DNA of 64,000 bases. It comes from Alistipes sp. (GTDB lineage Bacteria > Bacteroidota > Bacteroidia > Bacteroidales > Rikenellaceae). The DNA lies in NCBI GenBank assembly GCA_017532885.1, contig JAFXIS010000039.1, forward strand, positions 69,036 through 133,035, in the 5' to 3' direction. A program made the position numbers and the translations under genes. Positions 25,988 through 34,798 of the stretch are shown one piece after another; positions within the stretch are counted from its first letter, which is position 1; each line of letters opens with the position of its first letter. The notes under the pieces were generated by a model. It was not told the DNA's origin. It did not search any database and saw only the letters and a list, made by a program, of their open reading frames with translations.

Positions 25988-27367
25988 CTATCTCTGACGC
26001 AACTCAATTTTGCGTACCTGAGGTTTATTTACATCGTAGATTTTATCTATCAACACCTTCATCTGCTCATTGCGAGCATCACGAACAGCCTCATACATCA
26101 TCGTTGAGTAGTTGCCGCGTTGAGCATTTACCCAGCCATTCTTCTCCTTCTCGCTATCGATAGCTTCAATAGCGCGACGGTCAAAAGCCTCGGCTAAGCC
26201 GTAGGGTTGCAGGAATCCCCACTGCACCCAAGCTATCTCGCGGAACTTGCGCTCCACCTCCCAGCGAATCTCGTTAAGGTGCATAACGGCAAGTGCCTGC
26301 TGATATTGAGGTGTACGGTCTATCACAGCAAGATTTACGCCCTCGGCTAACTCCTTGGCATCGAAATCACCACACTCCTCGCCGTCGATATATAGGCCAT
26401 AAGTACCCGACTTAAGACCCTTCACAGAAATAATCTCACGATTCATATCCTCGACAAATGGTACCACCTTTGCAGCACCCGCCTGAGTACCGATAGCACC
26501 CCAACCTCGAGTAATGGTATCCATAGGATAAGGCAACGCCTCGGCCAAATAGTCGAACTTTATCTCGCGACGATTACCCTCGATATTGCTAATCGAGCAG
26601 TTATCCTCGCGCAAAGCCTTAAGCTTTGCAGCATCCACCTCAAACTCTGCCACGGGCTTACCTGCGAAACCTTGAGCCTTCAAATAGAGGTATGCCATGA
26701 CCATATGACCATCATTTCCGGGATGAATGCGGTCTGTTCCGCACAATGTAAACTTGGGATTTACGGCCTGCTCACGCTCATTAATAGCGGTCATCGGAGC
26801 ATTGAAATCGACAAACTCCCAGCCATTCTGCTCGGCAGCTACACGCTGGAACTCCGAGATACGCTGCATCACTTTATTCTTGTTTTTCCATGAGTTGCTC
26901 TGCTGCTCACTTGTTTCGTCGAAGGGTGAGCCTCCAACCATCACTATACGCACATTTTTCAGCGTCTTTAGGCGGGCCTCAATGAGTTTGAAGTTCTCGT
27001 AGCACTGCTGGAACTTCTTTTCGGTAGCCTCTGCGGCATTATCCCACCCAAACTCGAAATAGCCCGTATCGTTCATACCGAATGTAACCATCAAAACGGT
27101 AGGTTTCTTATCGAACACATCGCCATCCAATCTATCGAACATATCGGCAGCTGTATCGCCTCCGATTCCGGCATTAAAGACCTTAACATCCATATACGGG
27201 AAGCGGGTCATATAATAGAGCCATATGTAAGAGTGGTAGTGTCCTCCGTCGGTAATGCTATTACCAAGGAAAACGGCACGATCGCCATCCTTGAATGGGG
27301 TAACTTGCTGTGCTTGCGCTCCAAGTACAGCCACCAATGCTGTCAAACAAATAATAAACTTCTTCAT
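25988..27367 (-). CDS. SGNH/GDSL-family hydrolase, probable carbohydrate esterase
   Basis: 459 residues with a signal peptide ending LGAQAQ. SGNH blocks: Ser37 in FLGNSITDGG, the Gly block FNAGIGGDTA, the Asn block TFGMNDTG, and Asp212/His215 in DRIHPGNDGH. These are lipase/acetyl-esterase residues, and within a polysaccharide locus they usually deacetylate sugars. The protein is about twice the catalytic domain; residues 240-459 form an extra domain with no motif I recognise (it includes a WVQWGFLQPYGLAEAFDRR segment). It follows the GH2 gene by 22 nt. Confidence 0.85.
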   Translation of the reverse strand: MKKFIICLTALVAVLGAQAQQVTPFKDGDRAVFLGNSITDGGHYHSYIWLYYMTRFPYMDVKVFNAGIGGDTAADMFDRLDGDVFDKKPTVLMVTFGMNDTGYFEFGWDNAAEATEKKFQQCYENFKLIEARLKTLKNVRIVMVGGSPFDETSEQQSNSWKNKNKVMQRISEFQRVAAEQNGWEFVDFNAPMTAINEREQAVNPKFTLCGTDRIHPGNDGHMVMAYLYLKAQGFAGKPVAEFEVDAAKLKALREDNCSISNIEGNRREIKFDYLAEALPYPMDTITRGWGAIGTQAGAAKVVPFVEDMNREIISVKGLKSGTYGLYIDGEECGDFDAKELAEGVNLAVIDRTPQYQQALAVMHLNEIRWEVERKFREIAWVQWGFLQPYGLAEAFDRRAIEAIDSEKEKNGWVNAQRGNYSTMMYEAVRDARNEQMKVLIDKIYDVNKPQVRKIELRQR

Positions 27368-27389
27368 AAGGTATAAATTTTAGGTTTAA

Positions 27390-30281
27390 CTATCTATTGT
27401 AAGCCTCAGCCTTAAAGAGATACTTACCATCAGGCAATAGGTCGGCATCAAACTCGAAATCGAGCGTGCGACTCTCTCCGGGCATCAGGGTTATATAATT
27501 ATCATCCGAGAAAATGGGCAATATACGCTCTCCGTCGCTCTGACGATAAGGTTGCATATGCACAGCAAATGCTACCGAGCGACCCACATTCTTTACCGCG
27601 GCGTGAATGATATATTTATCGCCATTCTTTACAAGCGTGGTCTGTGTTTTAAGTTTTGCCGGCGCCAAGCTATTCAAGGCCTGATAATTACCACGCTCCA
27701 CCGAGCGCCAATAGAAGTTTTCCGACAAGAGATTGCCCGCCATATCGGTCAAAGCGAGGCGAATAAAATGTACAGGAGTCAATTGCGGTGTACACTTATC
27801 GCGATTATATACTTCTATTTCGAAGAGTGAATATCCCCACATCGAAGCGCGCTCCGAACCCTCAACACGCACATAACGCGCCTGCTGCTGGGGCAAGGCA
27901 ACTGCTATCTCGCCGCCCTTGCTATCCTTCTCCTCGTAGACATCGTGCCACTTTTCGGCATCGTTTGATACCTGCAACTTAAAGTGCTTTGCATGGGCAT
28001 CCTCCCACTTCAAAACCACCTCGTTAAAAGATGTTGGGCGACCCAAATCGATATATATCCACTCATTATCGTGGTACTCGCTTGCCCAACGACTACCGCC
28101 ATTACCATCTGTTACCGCCATCGCTCCGGCTGCATCACGCGAAACAGACGATGCCACAGCCTTGCAATTGCGCGCCAAATTACCCACCGAGAAGTTGAGC
28201 TTAAACAGATAGTGTGTAGAGTTGGGATCCAACGAAGCCTTCACGCTCTGGCCATACTGCTGCAACTCGCGGCCACTGAGATCGTAGACCTTTGCCGTAG
28301 CCACAACACCATCCAAGCCCATACGAGTAGAGTTTATCGCCTTAACCGTATCGTCGGCATGGCTCCACTGGATGTGAACATGCTCACAAGCCTTACGCAC
28401 ACCCCAATATGCTCCCGTAGGGTCAAAGTAATAATCATATGTCTGCCATACAAACGAGGGATATGCCGATTGGCTCATCCATGTCATTATACCCGTTGCA
28501 TTATCCCACATATGGTGCTGCCAGCCCTCATACATCGCCTTATTCACCTCGATATTCACGAGCTGAGCCTTACGGCAGAAATCCTCGATATCGGTTGCCT
28601 CGCCGTAATTTTTATTTATAGCCTCAACATAGCGGTCGGGGGCGGCATTCGCTGCCAAAGGACCAAAGTAGTGCTTATTCCACATCTCGTTGCGTGGCCA
28701 CCAATGCTCCTCGGGCATAAACTTCTTGAAACTCTCGAAGGTTGTAAATACGGCTGTTCCTATCTCGGTGCGGAAACCCCACTCGGGTCGTCCCTTATAA
28801 CCATACATCATTGGATATGGCGTAAAATACCAGCTCGGATGCATATTACACCACGGGCCACTACCCGACAAACCTTGCGAATTAGAGATAGATTGGTAAT
28901 GGCGGTCGCCACCATCGTAATAGGCTACACTACCACGCATCCAATCATCCAAAGGTTTTTCGGGAACACCCTCATTATCACCGCACCACACAGCTATGCA
29001 GGCGTGGTTACGAAGGCGCTTAATCTTCTCTATGGCATTCTGATGGAAAGCATTCAAATCATGCGGTAAATTACGATGCGAATTGAGCCAGAAATCATCC
29101 CAAACCATTATACCATACATATCACAAGCATCGTAGAACTCCTCGTCGGTAACAGAGCCTATCCAATTACGAATCATATTGTAATTCATATGCTTATGCA
29201 GGGCTATGCGGAGGTCATACTCCTCACCTCGCGAGCGCACCAGCCACTCACTCATGCCCCAATTTCCACCCTTGACATATACCGGCTCACCATTTATCTT
29301 GAGGTGGAAAATTCCATCTATCCACTCATAGTCGTACTCGCGGATACCGAATCGCACGGCACGCTCATCCGACACCGTATCGTCTTTAGACAATGTGAGT
29401 TGGCAAGTATACAAAGCCTGCTCACCCATACCGTTTGGCCACCACAAGCGCGGATTTCTAACGCGCAACTCTTTTGTATTCCCAGGATTGAACACCACTT
29501 CGCGCTTCTCGCCTGCGCCAAGTGTTATCTCCTGCTCGAATGCAATACCCTCGGGCATGATTTCTCCGCGCAAAACGCCCTTCCACTCTTTGTTAGAAAC
29601 ATTTTCGACTTCGGTCTGCACGCTTATCGAAGCCTCATCATTGCGATGCACCTTGGTACGAATCCAGGGGTCCACAAATTTTACATCTCCCGACCTCGTG
29701 AGGTAAACATCATCGGTAATACCACTCAACAAGCCCGGAACATATGGCATCCAATCCCAACTTGCACTTGAAATATATGTCGGACTACGGAAATTGGGTA
29801 CAGGGTGACCCACCCACTCAACCTCGACTTTTAGAATATTGTCGGCATCAGCTTTGACCACATCCGTAATATCATATGCACCACGATGCATAAATCCATC
29901 GAGTTTACCCAAGAATTTATCATTCAGATAGACCTTTGCCTTGCGGTTTACGCCCTCGAAATTGAGCCATAAACGCTCGCCTTGTTTCGTCGCAGGGGTA
30001 GCAAATACTCCCGTATAAAGAAAATCTCGGTCATAACGCGCCTTATCTACGCGATGTACATTATCACCGAAATTCGGGTCCGCCTCAACGCCTGCCTCAA
30101 CATAAGATGTAAATACACATCCGGGAACAACTGCCGCAACTCTTTGCAATGCAGGCTCCGAAGAGATAGGCTCTACCTCCCATTTGATGTTACCGCTACT
30201 GCTCGACAACGAAACTCGCTCCTGCGCCTCGACGATATTACATATCGAAAGCATTAGGAATAAAGTGAATAATTTTCTCAT
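27390..30281 (-). CDS. GH2 exo-glycosidase (beta-mannosidase/glucosaminidase type) with inserted F5/8C domain
   Basis: 963 residues with a signal peptide ending in VEA. Order: GH2 sugar-binding domain (VVPGCVFTSYVEAG, LNFEGVNRKAKVYLND), Ig-like domain, and TIM barrel with the putative acid/base Glu437 in VWCGDNEGVPE and nucleophile Glu506 in FRTEIGTAVF. This layout and the WCGDNEG motif are those of the mannosidase/exo-glucosaminidase branch. Residues about 699-827 are an F5/8 type C (CBM32-like) domain (NLARNCKAVASSVSRD...GYSLFEIEVYN), and typical family sequence resumes after it (HFIRLALTDMAGNLLSENFYW). First gene after an internal terminator. Confidence 0.88.
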   Translation of the reverse strand: MRKLFTLFLMLSICNIVEAQERVSLSSSSGNIKWEVEPISSEPALQRVAAVVPGCVFTSYVEAGVEADPNFGDNVHRVDKARYDRDFLYTGVFATPATKQGERLWLNFEGVNRKAKVYLNDKFLGKLDGFMHRGAYDITDVVKADADNILKVEVEWVGHPVPNFRSPTYISSASWDWMPYVPGLLSGITDDVYLTRSGDVKFVDPWIRTKVHRNDEASISVQTEVENVSNKEWKGVLRGEIMPEGIAFEQEITLGAGEKREVVFNPGNTKELRVRNPRLWWPNGMGEQALYTCQLTLSKDDTVSDERAVRFGIREYDYEWIDGIFHLKINGEPVYVKGGNWGMSEWLVRSRGEEYDLRIALHKHMNYNMIRNWIGSVTDEEFYDACDMYGIMVWDDFWLNSHRNLPHDLNAFHQNAIEKIKRLRNHACIAVWCGDNEGVPEKPLDDWMRGSVAYYDGGDRHYQSISNSQGLSGSGPWCNMHPSWYFTPYPMMYGYKGRPEWGFRTEIGTAVFTTFESFKKFMPEEHWWPRNEMWNKHYFGPLAANAAPDRYVEAINKNYGEATDIEDFCRKAQLVNIEVNKAMYEGWQHHMWDNATGIMTWMSQSAYPSFVWQTYDYYFDPTGAYWGVRKACEHVHIQWSHADDTVKAINSTRMGLDGVVATAKVYDLSGRELQQYGQSVKASLDPNSTHYLFKLNFSVGNLARNCKAVASSVSRDAAGAMAVTDGNGGSRWASEYHDNEWIYIDLGRPTSFNEVVLKWEDAHAKHFKLQVSNDAEKWHDVYEEKDSKGGEIAVALPQQQARYVRVEGSERASMWGYSLFEIEVYNRDKCTPQLTPVHFIRLALTDMAGNLLSENFYWRSVERGNYQALNSLAPAKLKTQTTLVKNGDKYIIHAAVKNVGRSVAFAVHMQPYRQSDGERILPIFSDDNYITLMPGESRTLDFEFDADLLPDGKYLFKAEAYNR

Positions 30282-30340
30282 ACAACCTATATTATTTCAG
30301 GTAACCTCTACTATTTCAATACTGAAACATCAAAATTTTA

Positions 30341-30379
30341 TAAAAAATGTACTCCGCCCCGCTTAAGAGCGGAGTACAT
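30341..30379 (-). terminator. Internal terminator of the polysaccharide locus
   Basis: ATGTACTCCGC and GCGGAGTACAT form a perfect 11-bp stem with an 11-nt loop; on the minus strand six T follow. It lies just after the DUF5005-like gene and before the GH2 gene, so it splits the locus into a Sus-core transcript and an enzyme transcript. No good promoter was seen after it, suggesting partial read-through. Confidence 0.85.
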
Positions 30380-30392
30380 ACAAATGGATTTA

Positions 30393-31760
30393 TTACAAAT
30401 CCTCAGAATAGGCATTCTCCCAATTAAATACTCTGAAGAAATATGGGCGATAGAAATCGGCACTACCTACGCGGTCGAAGTTATCCCAGAAATTATTGGG
30501 GTCACTATTGGTTGAGAATACCAACTCTCCGGTACGCGAAAGTGCAGGATGGAGGTTAATCATATACCAACGCTGATGATATGGGCTACCCAACTTATCA
30601 AGCGTTGCAGGCAATGTGAACAACAACTTCTGGTCTACGAAAGGACCATAAGGAGTCTCACTGCGGTACATATAGACATCACGACCGAAGGGGAAGCCCT
30701 CCATGAACATGTAATATGTACCATCCTTCTCAATAACCCAAGGCATCGAGCCTGAATATGTCGAAATGTATGAGCGAATCTGCTCCTCCTCGGTGGGAAC
30801 GGTTGTCTGCCACTCATACTCGCCATTCACATTACGGATATAATAGCTCCACTCGCTTGTGAGGTCCAAAGTAGCTGTACGAGCAACCAAAACGCGACAC
30901 GAGAAGCCCTCCTGCTTTGTAGTATAGAGGTAGATATGACCCTCCTCCTTATCCTCGAACATTGTAGAGCCATAGCCATAGCCGTCGCTGATGGTCTTGG
31001 TATTTCCATTGCTCAACACCGACATATAAGTGCCATCGCCGGGAGTACCCTCAAGGCTGTACTCGCGTACAATGCCATCGATATTAATCATGGCACCATT
31101 ACCCTGTGTAAGGTCTACTCCGGTCCACAACATCTGAAGCACATTACCGCGAGCGGGGTCCTCGTAAACGGTAGCATCGCCTGCCCAATATACGAAGTCC
31201 TGGTCGATAACGCCACGCTGAATATCCTCCTCAGACAATGTTGCATAAGGGTGACGGATATGTGTGCGAGCCTGATAATAACGCTCGGCATCGGGATTCT
31301 CGGTCTGCACAAACTCATTGAGCCATACAAGATTCTCGTCGCTCTGCTCGCCGGTCTGAATCATAATGCTGTTACGCGGGAAGCTCGACTTTGAGCTGTA
31401 ACGCGTACGGGTTGGGCCATCCACAACACCATAGAAGCTGTCGTTGAATGTCCAATAGATATTGCCATCGGGAAGTGCAGTGGTTAAAACGCCATCGCCA
31501 CCATTCCAGCCCAAAGTACGGGTAAACATGGCATCATACTTCTTATCCTTATATACAAATACATTTGCATCCTGAGTACCCTCATTAGGCATAAGCACCA
31601 GGTTCCAATCCGCCTCGATAGTTGGAGGTGTCACAGCCACAGGAGCCTCCGGACCATCCTCATAGGGGACTGATGGATTGTCAAAATCGTTACAAGCCAC
31701 CAAACCCATTGCACACAAGGCGACAATGTATAATGATAACAATTGCTTTTTCATAATCAT
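30393..31760 (-). CDS. DUF5005/DUF4185-like propeller lipoprotein
   Basis: 455 residues (or 453 from the second Met). Lipobox GLVAC at about residue 23, followed by NDFDNPS. The chain reads as a beta-propeller related to GH43/GH117-type folds: FVYKDKKYDAMFTRTLGWNGGDGVLTTAL, NIYWTFNDSFYG, NSIMIQTG, VYEDPARGNVLQMLWTGVD, YGYGSTMFEDKEEGHIYLYTTK, MPWVIEKDGTYYMFMEGF and YMINLHPALSRTGELVFSTNSD. Either a lipid-anchored surface glycan-binding protein or a glycosidase. It follows the BT_3987-type protein by 15 nt and closes the Sus-core transcript. Confidence 0.7.
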   Translation of the reverse strand: MIMKKQLLSLYIVALCAMGLVACNDFDNPSVPYEDGPEAPVAVTPPTIEADWNLVLMPNEGTQDANVFVYKDKKYDAMFTRTLGWNGGDGVLTTALPDGNIYWTFNDSFYGVVDGPTRTRYSSKSSFPRNSIMIQTGEQSDENLVWLNEFVQTENPDAERYYQARTHIRHPYATLSEEDIQRGVIDQDFVYWAGDATVYEDPARGNVLQMLWTGVDLTQGNGAMINIDGIVREYSLEGTPGDGTYMSVLSNGNTKTISDGYGYGSTMFEDKEEGHIYLYTTKQEGFSCRVLVARTATLDLTSEWSYYIRNVNGEYEWQTTVPTEEEQIRSYISTYSGSMPWVIEKDGTYYMFMEGFPFGRDVYMYRSETPYGPFVDQKLLFTLPATLDKLGSPYHQRWYMINLHPALSRTGELVFSTNSDPNNFWDNFDRVGSADFYRPYFFRVFNWENAYSEDL

Positions 31761-31775
31761 AATCTGAATAAAATT

Positions 31776-32765
31776 TTAGTACTGGGTTTTAACCATCGTT
31801 TCACGGACATCATACCAGCTATTCTCGGTAGCAAGTTTATAGCGATAATAGAGGTGGAAAGTCTGTGTTTTGGGGTCGTATCCTGATACATCGACAGGCG
31901 AAGTTCTAACCTGCAAAGCATCTACGCTATCCATATATGGCTCAATGGTGACCTTACGCATCTGCTCAAACTTGTCGGTCAAAATGCCCTCAACATATAC
32001 GGGAACATCTACCCACTCATCCTTAGATACGGTTACCTTGATACCCATATTACGAGAAGCTCGCTTATCGCTCGACACCTTTGCTGCCGGCAGGATAAGA
32101 ATTGAGTTCTCACCGCATGGTACAACCAATTTCGATGAATTAATCACCTGACGGCGAGCTGCAGAGCCGAATACATTATCTGTCAGCCAACCCTCCTGAG
32201 TAGTTCCATTCATCGTATAATATGTAGCATCCTTAGTTGTAGCAAACTCATTCTTGCGATACACCTCGAACAATACATAATTGCGTGTCATCGATGGCAT
32301 ATAAGCCGATACCGACTCTATGCGCAGAGGTACAAAGTAGGTCTGATCAACCAAAAGGTCATCGATATCTACCTCGATAGGCAAGAATGCAGTATTCTCA
32401 CCCGCCTTCATCACAACCTCCATATTCTTAATCTGGAAATTATCGTCGGGGAGCTGTTGAGCATAGCTGTCAAACTGCGTATCGAAATTCACACGGTTGT
32501 AGTTTCCGATAGCCTCCTTGTCAAATGCGACCTTCACGGTTACATCCTTCTCCAAAGGAGTGGTTCCACTCGCATACAACGCCAAAAGGCCCTCATCGCC
32601 ACCATACTCGAACTCCTGTCCGATAACATTATTTTCGCCACTTACGAAAGATATCTCCTTGCGGTAGAGCTCCTCTTGGTAATACTCCAGCTCACAAGAA
32701 CTCAACCATGCTACTGCATTAATAGCAATCGTGGCAAGCATTATTATTTTACTAAATGTTTTCAT
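31776..32765 (-). CDS. BT_3987/DUF1735-type surface lipoprotein
   Basis: 329 residues, lipobox WLSSC (about residue 24). The N-terminal half fits the BT_3987-like (DUF1735) domain (YGGDEGLLALYASGTTPLEKDVTVKVAFD, MKAGENTAFLPIEVDIDDL, YFVPLRIESVSAY). The C-terminal half resembles DUF4361/BT_3044-like domains (IKVTVSKDEWVDVPV, MRKVTIEPYMDSVDAL, QTFHLYYRYK). Proteins of this type after SusD act as surface glycan-binding proteins or support the SusCD complex. It sits 21 nt after SusD. Confidence 0.8.
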   Translation of the reverse strand: MKTFSKIIMLATIAINAVAWLSSCELEYYQEELYRKEISFVSGENNVIGQEFEYGGDEGLLALYASGTTPLEKDVTVKVAFDKEAIGNYNRVNFDTQFDSYAQQLPDDNFQIKNMEVVMKAGENTAFLPIEVDIDDLLVDQTYFVPLRIESVSAYMPSMTRNYVLFEVYRKNEFATTKDATYYTMNGTTQEGWLTDNVFGSAARRQVINSSKLVVPCGENSILILPAAKVSSDKRASRNMGIKVTVSKDEWVDVPVYVEGILTDKFEQMRKVTIEPYMDSVDALQVRTSPVDVSGYDPKTQTFHLYYRYKLATENSWYDVRETMVKTQY

Positions 32766-32786
32766 CGTTAGTAAGTTTTGAAGTTA

Positions 32787-34787
32787 TTATTTCTCCCAAC
32801 CAGGGTTCTGATCCAAGCTGGGCACTCTACGCAACTCGTCGCGGTGCAACGGCATAAACATATACTTTGAGCTGAATGAACGCTCACGAATTGCCTGATG
32901 AGAAATCATTACCGGAGAGTAGAAGCCTTCCCACTCGGCCGCATCAACATTCAAACCCATCAGAGGCTCGCGCTCAATCTCCTCGAAGATACCCCAACGA
33001 CAGATATCGTAGTAGCGGCGATTCTCATGCAGGAACTCAACCAAACGCTCACGCTTGATAACCTCATTGAATGCCTCGGCAGTTGCCAACTCCTCAGCCG
33101 TAGCACCCGGCAAACCGGCACGATAGCGAATCTGATTAAATGCCGCAGCCATTGCAATCTCATCACGCGAATAGCTCTTACCGTTAATGGTGTGAGTCTT
33201 TGTCAGGTTGTTCAACGCCTCAGCATAAATCATCAGCACCTCAGCATAACGGATAATCGGGAAAGTCTTGGTAATCATACGGGGATTCGAGCCGCTACGA
33301 GCATCACGAGGATGTATATACTTACGGCAGCTATAACCTGTCAAGTTATACACGCCCATAGTCTGTGTAGCATTCTTACCCTGCGCAGCACCATTGTAGT
33401 ACTTCACAATCTTATTCTTCATATCCTCTGAAGAGGTAGACTCCATAGTCCAATGCGCACCAGAGAAACCGATACTTGCATAGAAACGAGGCTCGCGATT
33501 CTCATAAGCCTTATAGGTACCACCCTTCAAGATATAGTTCTTCGAAAGTTGCTTATCGGCATCTGTAACACATGATGAGTCGTAGGGACGGTTCTCATAA
33601 GGATACTCAACGCTTGAGTTGGTAATATCACGACCGTCAGCCATGCGATATGCGTCGATAACATGCTGTGGAATACTGATTGCATTTGTACCACCCAAAC
33701 CAATAGGGAAGCAAACATCCATCTGGTCGGTAATATTCGAGGTTGTACCCCAAATAAGCTCCTCATTCTGAAGGTTTACGGTTTCACCGGTAAACATCTC
33801 TGAATAAGAGCGGAACGGGTCGATACCACCTGCACCGTCGGGGAACTGAGCCGAAGGAACATTTGCCGGCAGAGGTAATGTATACTCATCGGCCGGTACG
33901 GTATGCAGCTTATAGACATTCAAATCCATAACCTTCTTGGCAGCCTCAGCAGCCAAAGCCCACTTACGCTCGTCGTACTTCTGCGATACATAGTGTACAC
34001 CATCGCTTGAGCGGGTAAATGCGCCGAAATAACGCTTAGCAACAGAGCCTCCATTGAACAGAGGAGATGCGGCCTGCAAACGCAAACGCGCAACCAAAGC
34101 CAAGGCAGTACCCTTTGTGGGGCTACCAAACATATCCACCGGCTGCTCCAATGGCAGACCCTCGGCTGCGGCCTCCAACTCCGAGCAGATGTAATCTACA
34201 CACTCATCGTATGTATTACGCTCGGTGCTGTAATATTCGGGAGATTCATTGGTGTCCAAAACCGCATCACCCAAAAGGATTGCCGGACCTTGATTCATAA
34301 GGATAAGATAGTAGGCATAAGCACGCAAGAAACGCGACTTTGCACGCAACTCAATCTTATCAAAGGCGTTCATATCGGGAACATCATCAATATGAGGCAA
34401 GATGGTGTTAATCTTGCGGATAATCTTATAGCAATCGGGCCATACATTGAAGTTCCACTCCCAGCCACCGGTGCTGGTATAAGAGATTTTATTGGTAGTA
34501 AGCATTGTTCCGGGGAACTGCACATCAAGGAAACCATTGTTGAAAGTTCCGCAACTTACAGCCTCGTCAGAGCCTGTGGCACCGGGAACGCTGCACCAAT
34601 AGTAGATACGCCCCTCACGAGGAAGCATGGTAACAGCGCCATTAAAATATCGCTCGATATTATATTGGCTGGTAAAAATCTCATCCTCCGAGAATGTATC
34701 CTCAAAATAGTCATCTACATTGAGGAAATTACATGCACTCAACAGTACGCTCAGCAGGACGACGGGTATTATAAAAAACTTTTTCAT
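32787..34787 (-). CDS. susD: SusD/RagB-family glycan-binding lipoprotein
   Basis: 666 residues, lipobox LLSAC (residue 19) followed by NFLNVDDYFED. Family marks: the alpha-helical TPR-like N-terminal half (YKIIRKINTILPHID, LRAKSRFLRAYAYYLILMNQGPAIL), the NEELIWGTT segment, then YAEVLMIYAEALN and VIKRERLVEFLHENRRYYDICRWG, and the C-terminal LHRDELRRVPSLDQNPGW. It caps the SusC barrel at the cell surface and captures oligosaccharides. At 666 residues it is longer than the common 500-580, the extra length lying in loops around residues 230-470, which may make the binding surface specific. 11 nt after SusC. Confidence 0.95.
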   Translation of the reverse strand: MKKFFIIPVVLLSVLLSACNFLNVDDYFEDTFSEDEIFTSQYNIERYFNGAVTMLPREGRIYYWCSVPGATGSDEAVSCGTFNNGFLDVQFPGTMLTTNKISYTSTGGWEWNFNVWPDCYKIIRKINTILPHIDDVPDMNAFDKIELRAKSRFLRAYAYYLILMNQGPAILLGDAVLDTNESPEYYSTERNTYDECVDYICSELEAAAEGLPLEQPVDMFGSPTKGTALALVARLRLQAASPLFNGGSVAKRYFGAFTRSSDGVHYVSQKYDERKWALAAEAAKKVMDLNVYKLHTVPADEYTLPLPANVPSAQFPDGAGGIDPFRSYSEMFTGETVNLQNEELIWGTTSNITDQMDVCFPIGLGGTNAISIPQHVIDAYRMADGRDITNSSVEYPYENRPYDSSCVTDADKQLSKNYILKGGTYKAYENREPRFYASIGFSGAHWTMESTSSEDMKNKIVKYYNGAAQGKNATQTMGVYNLTGYSCRKYIHPRDARSGSNPRMITKTFPIIRYAEVLMIYAEALNNLTKTHTINGKSYSRDEIAMAAAFNQIRYRAGLPGATAEELATAEAFNEVIKRERLVEFLHENRRYYDICRWGIFEEIEREPLMGLNVDAAEWEGFYSPVMISHQAIRERSFSSKYMFMPLHRDELRRVPSLDQNPGWEK

Positions 34788-34798
34788 ATTATTTCGGC

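Noticed and set aside
27984..29069. A 361-codon open frame on the plus strand inside the GH2 gene
   Set aside because: It is antisense to a complete GH2 enzyme with visible catalytic residues, and its translation is low-homology His/Ile/Arg-rich sequence.
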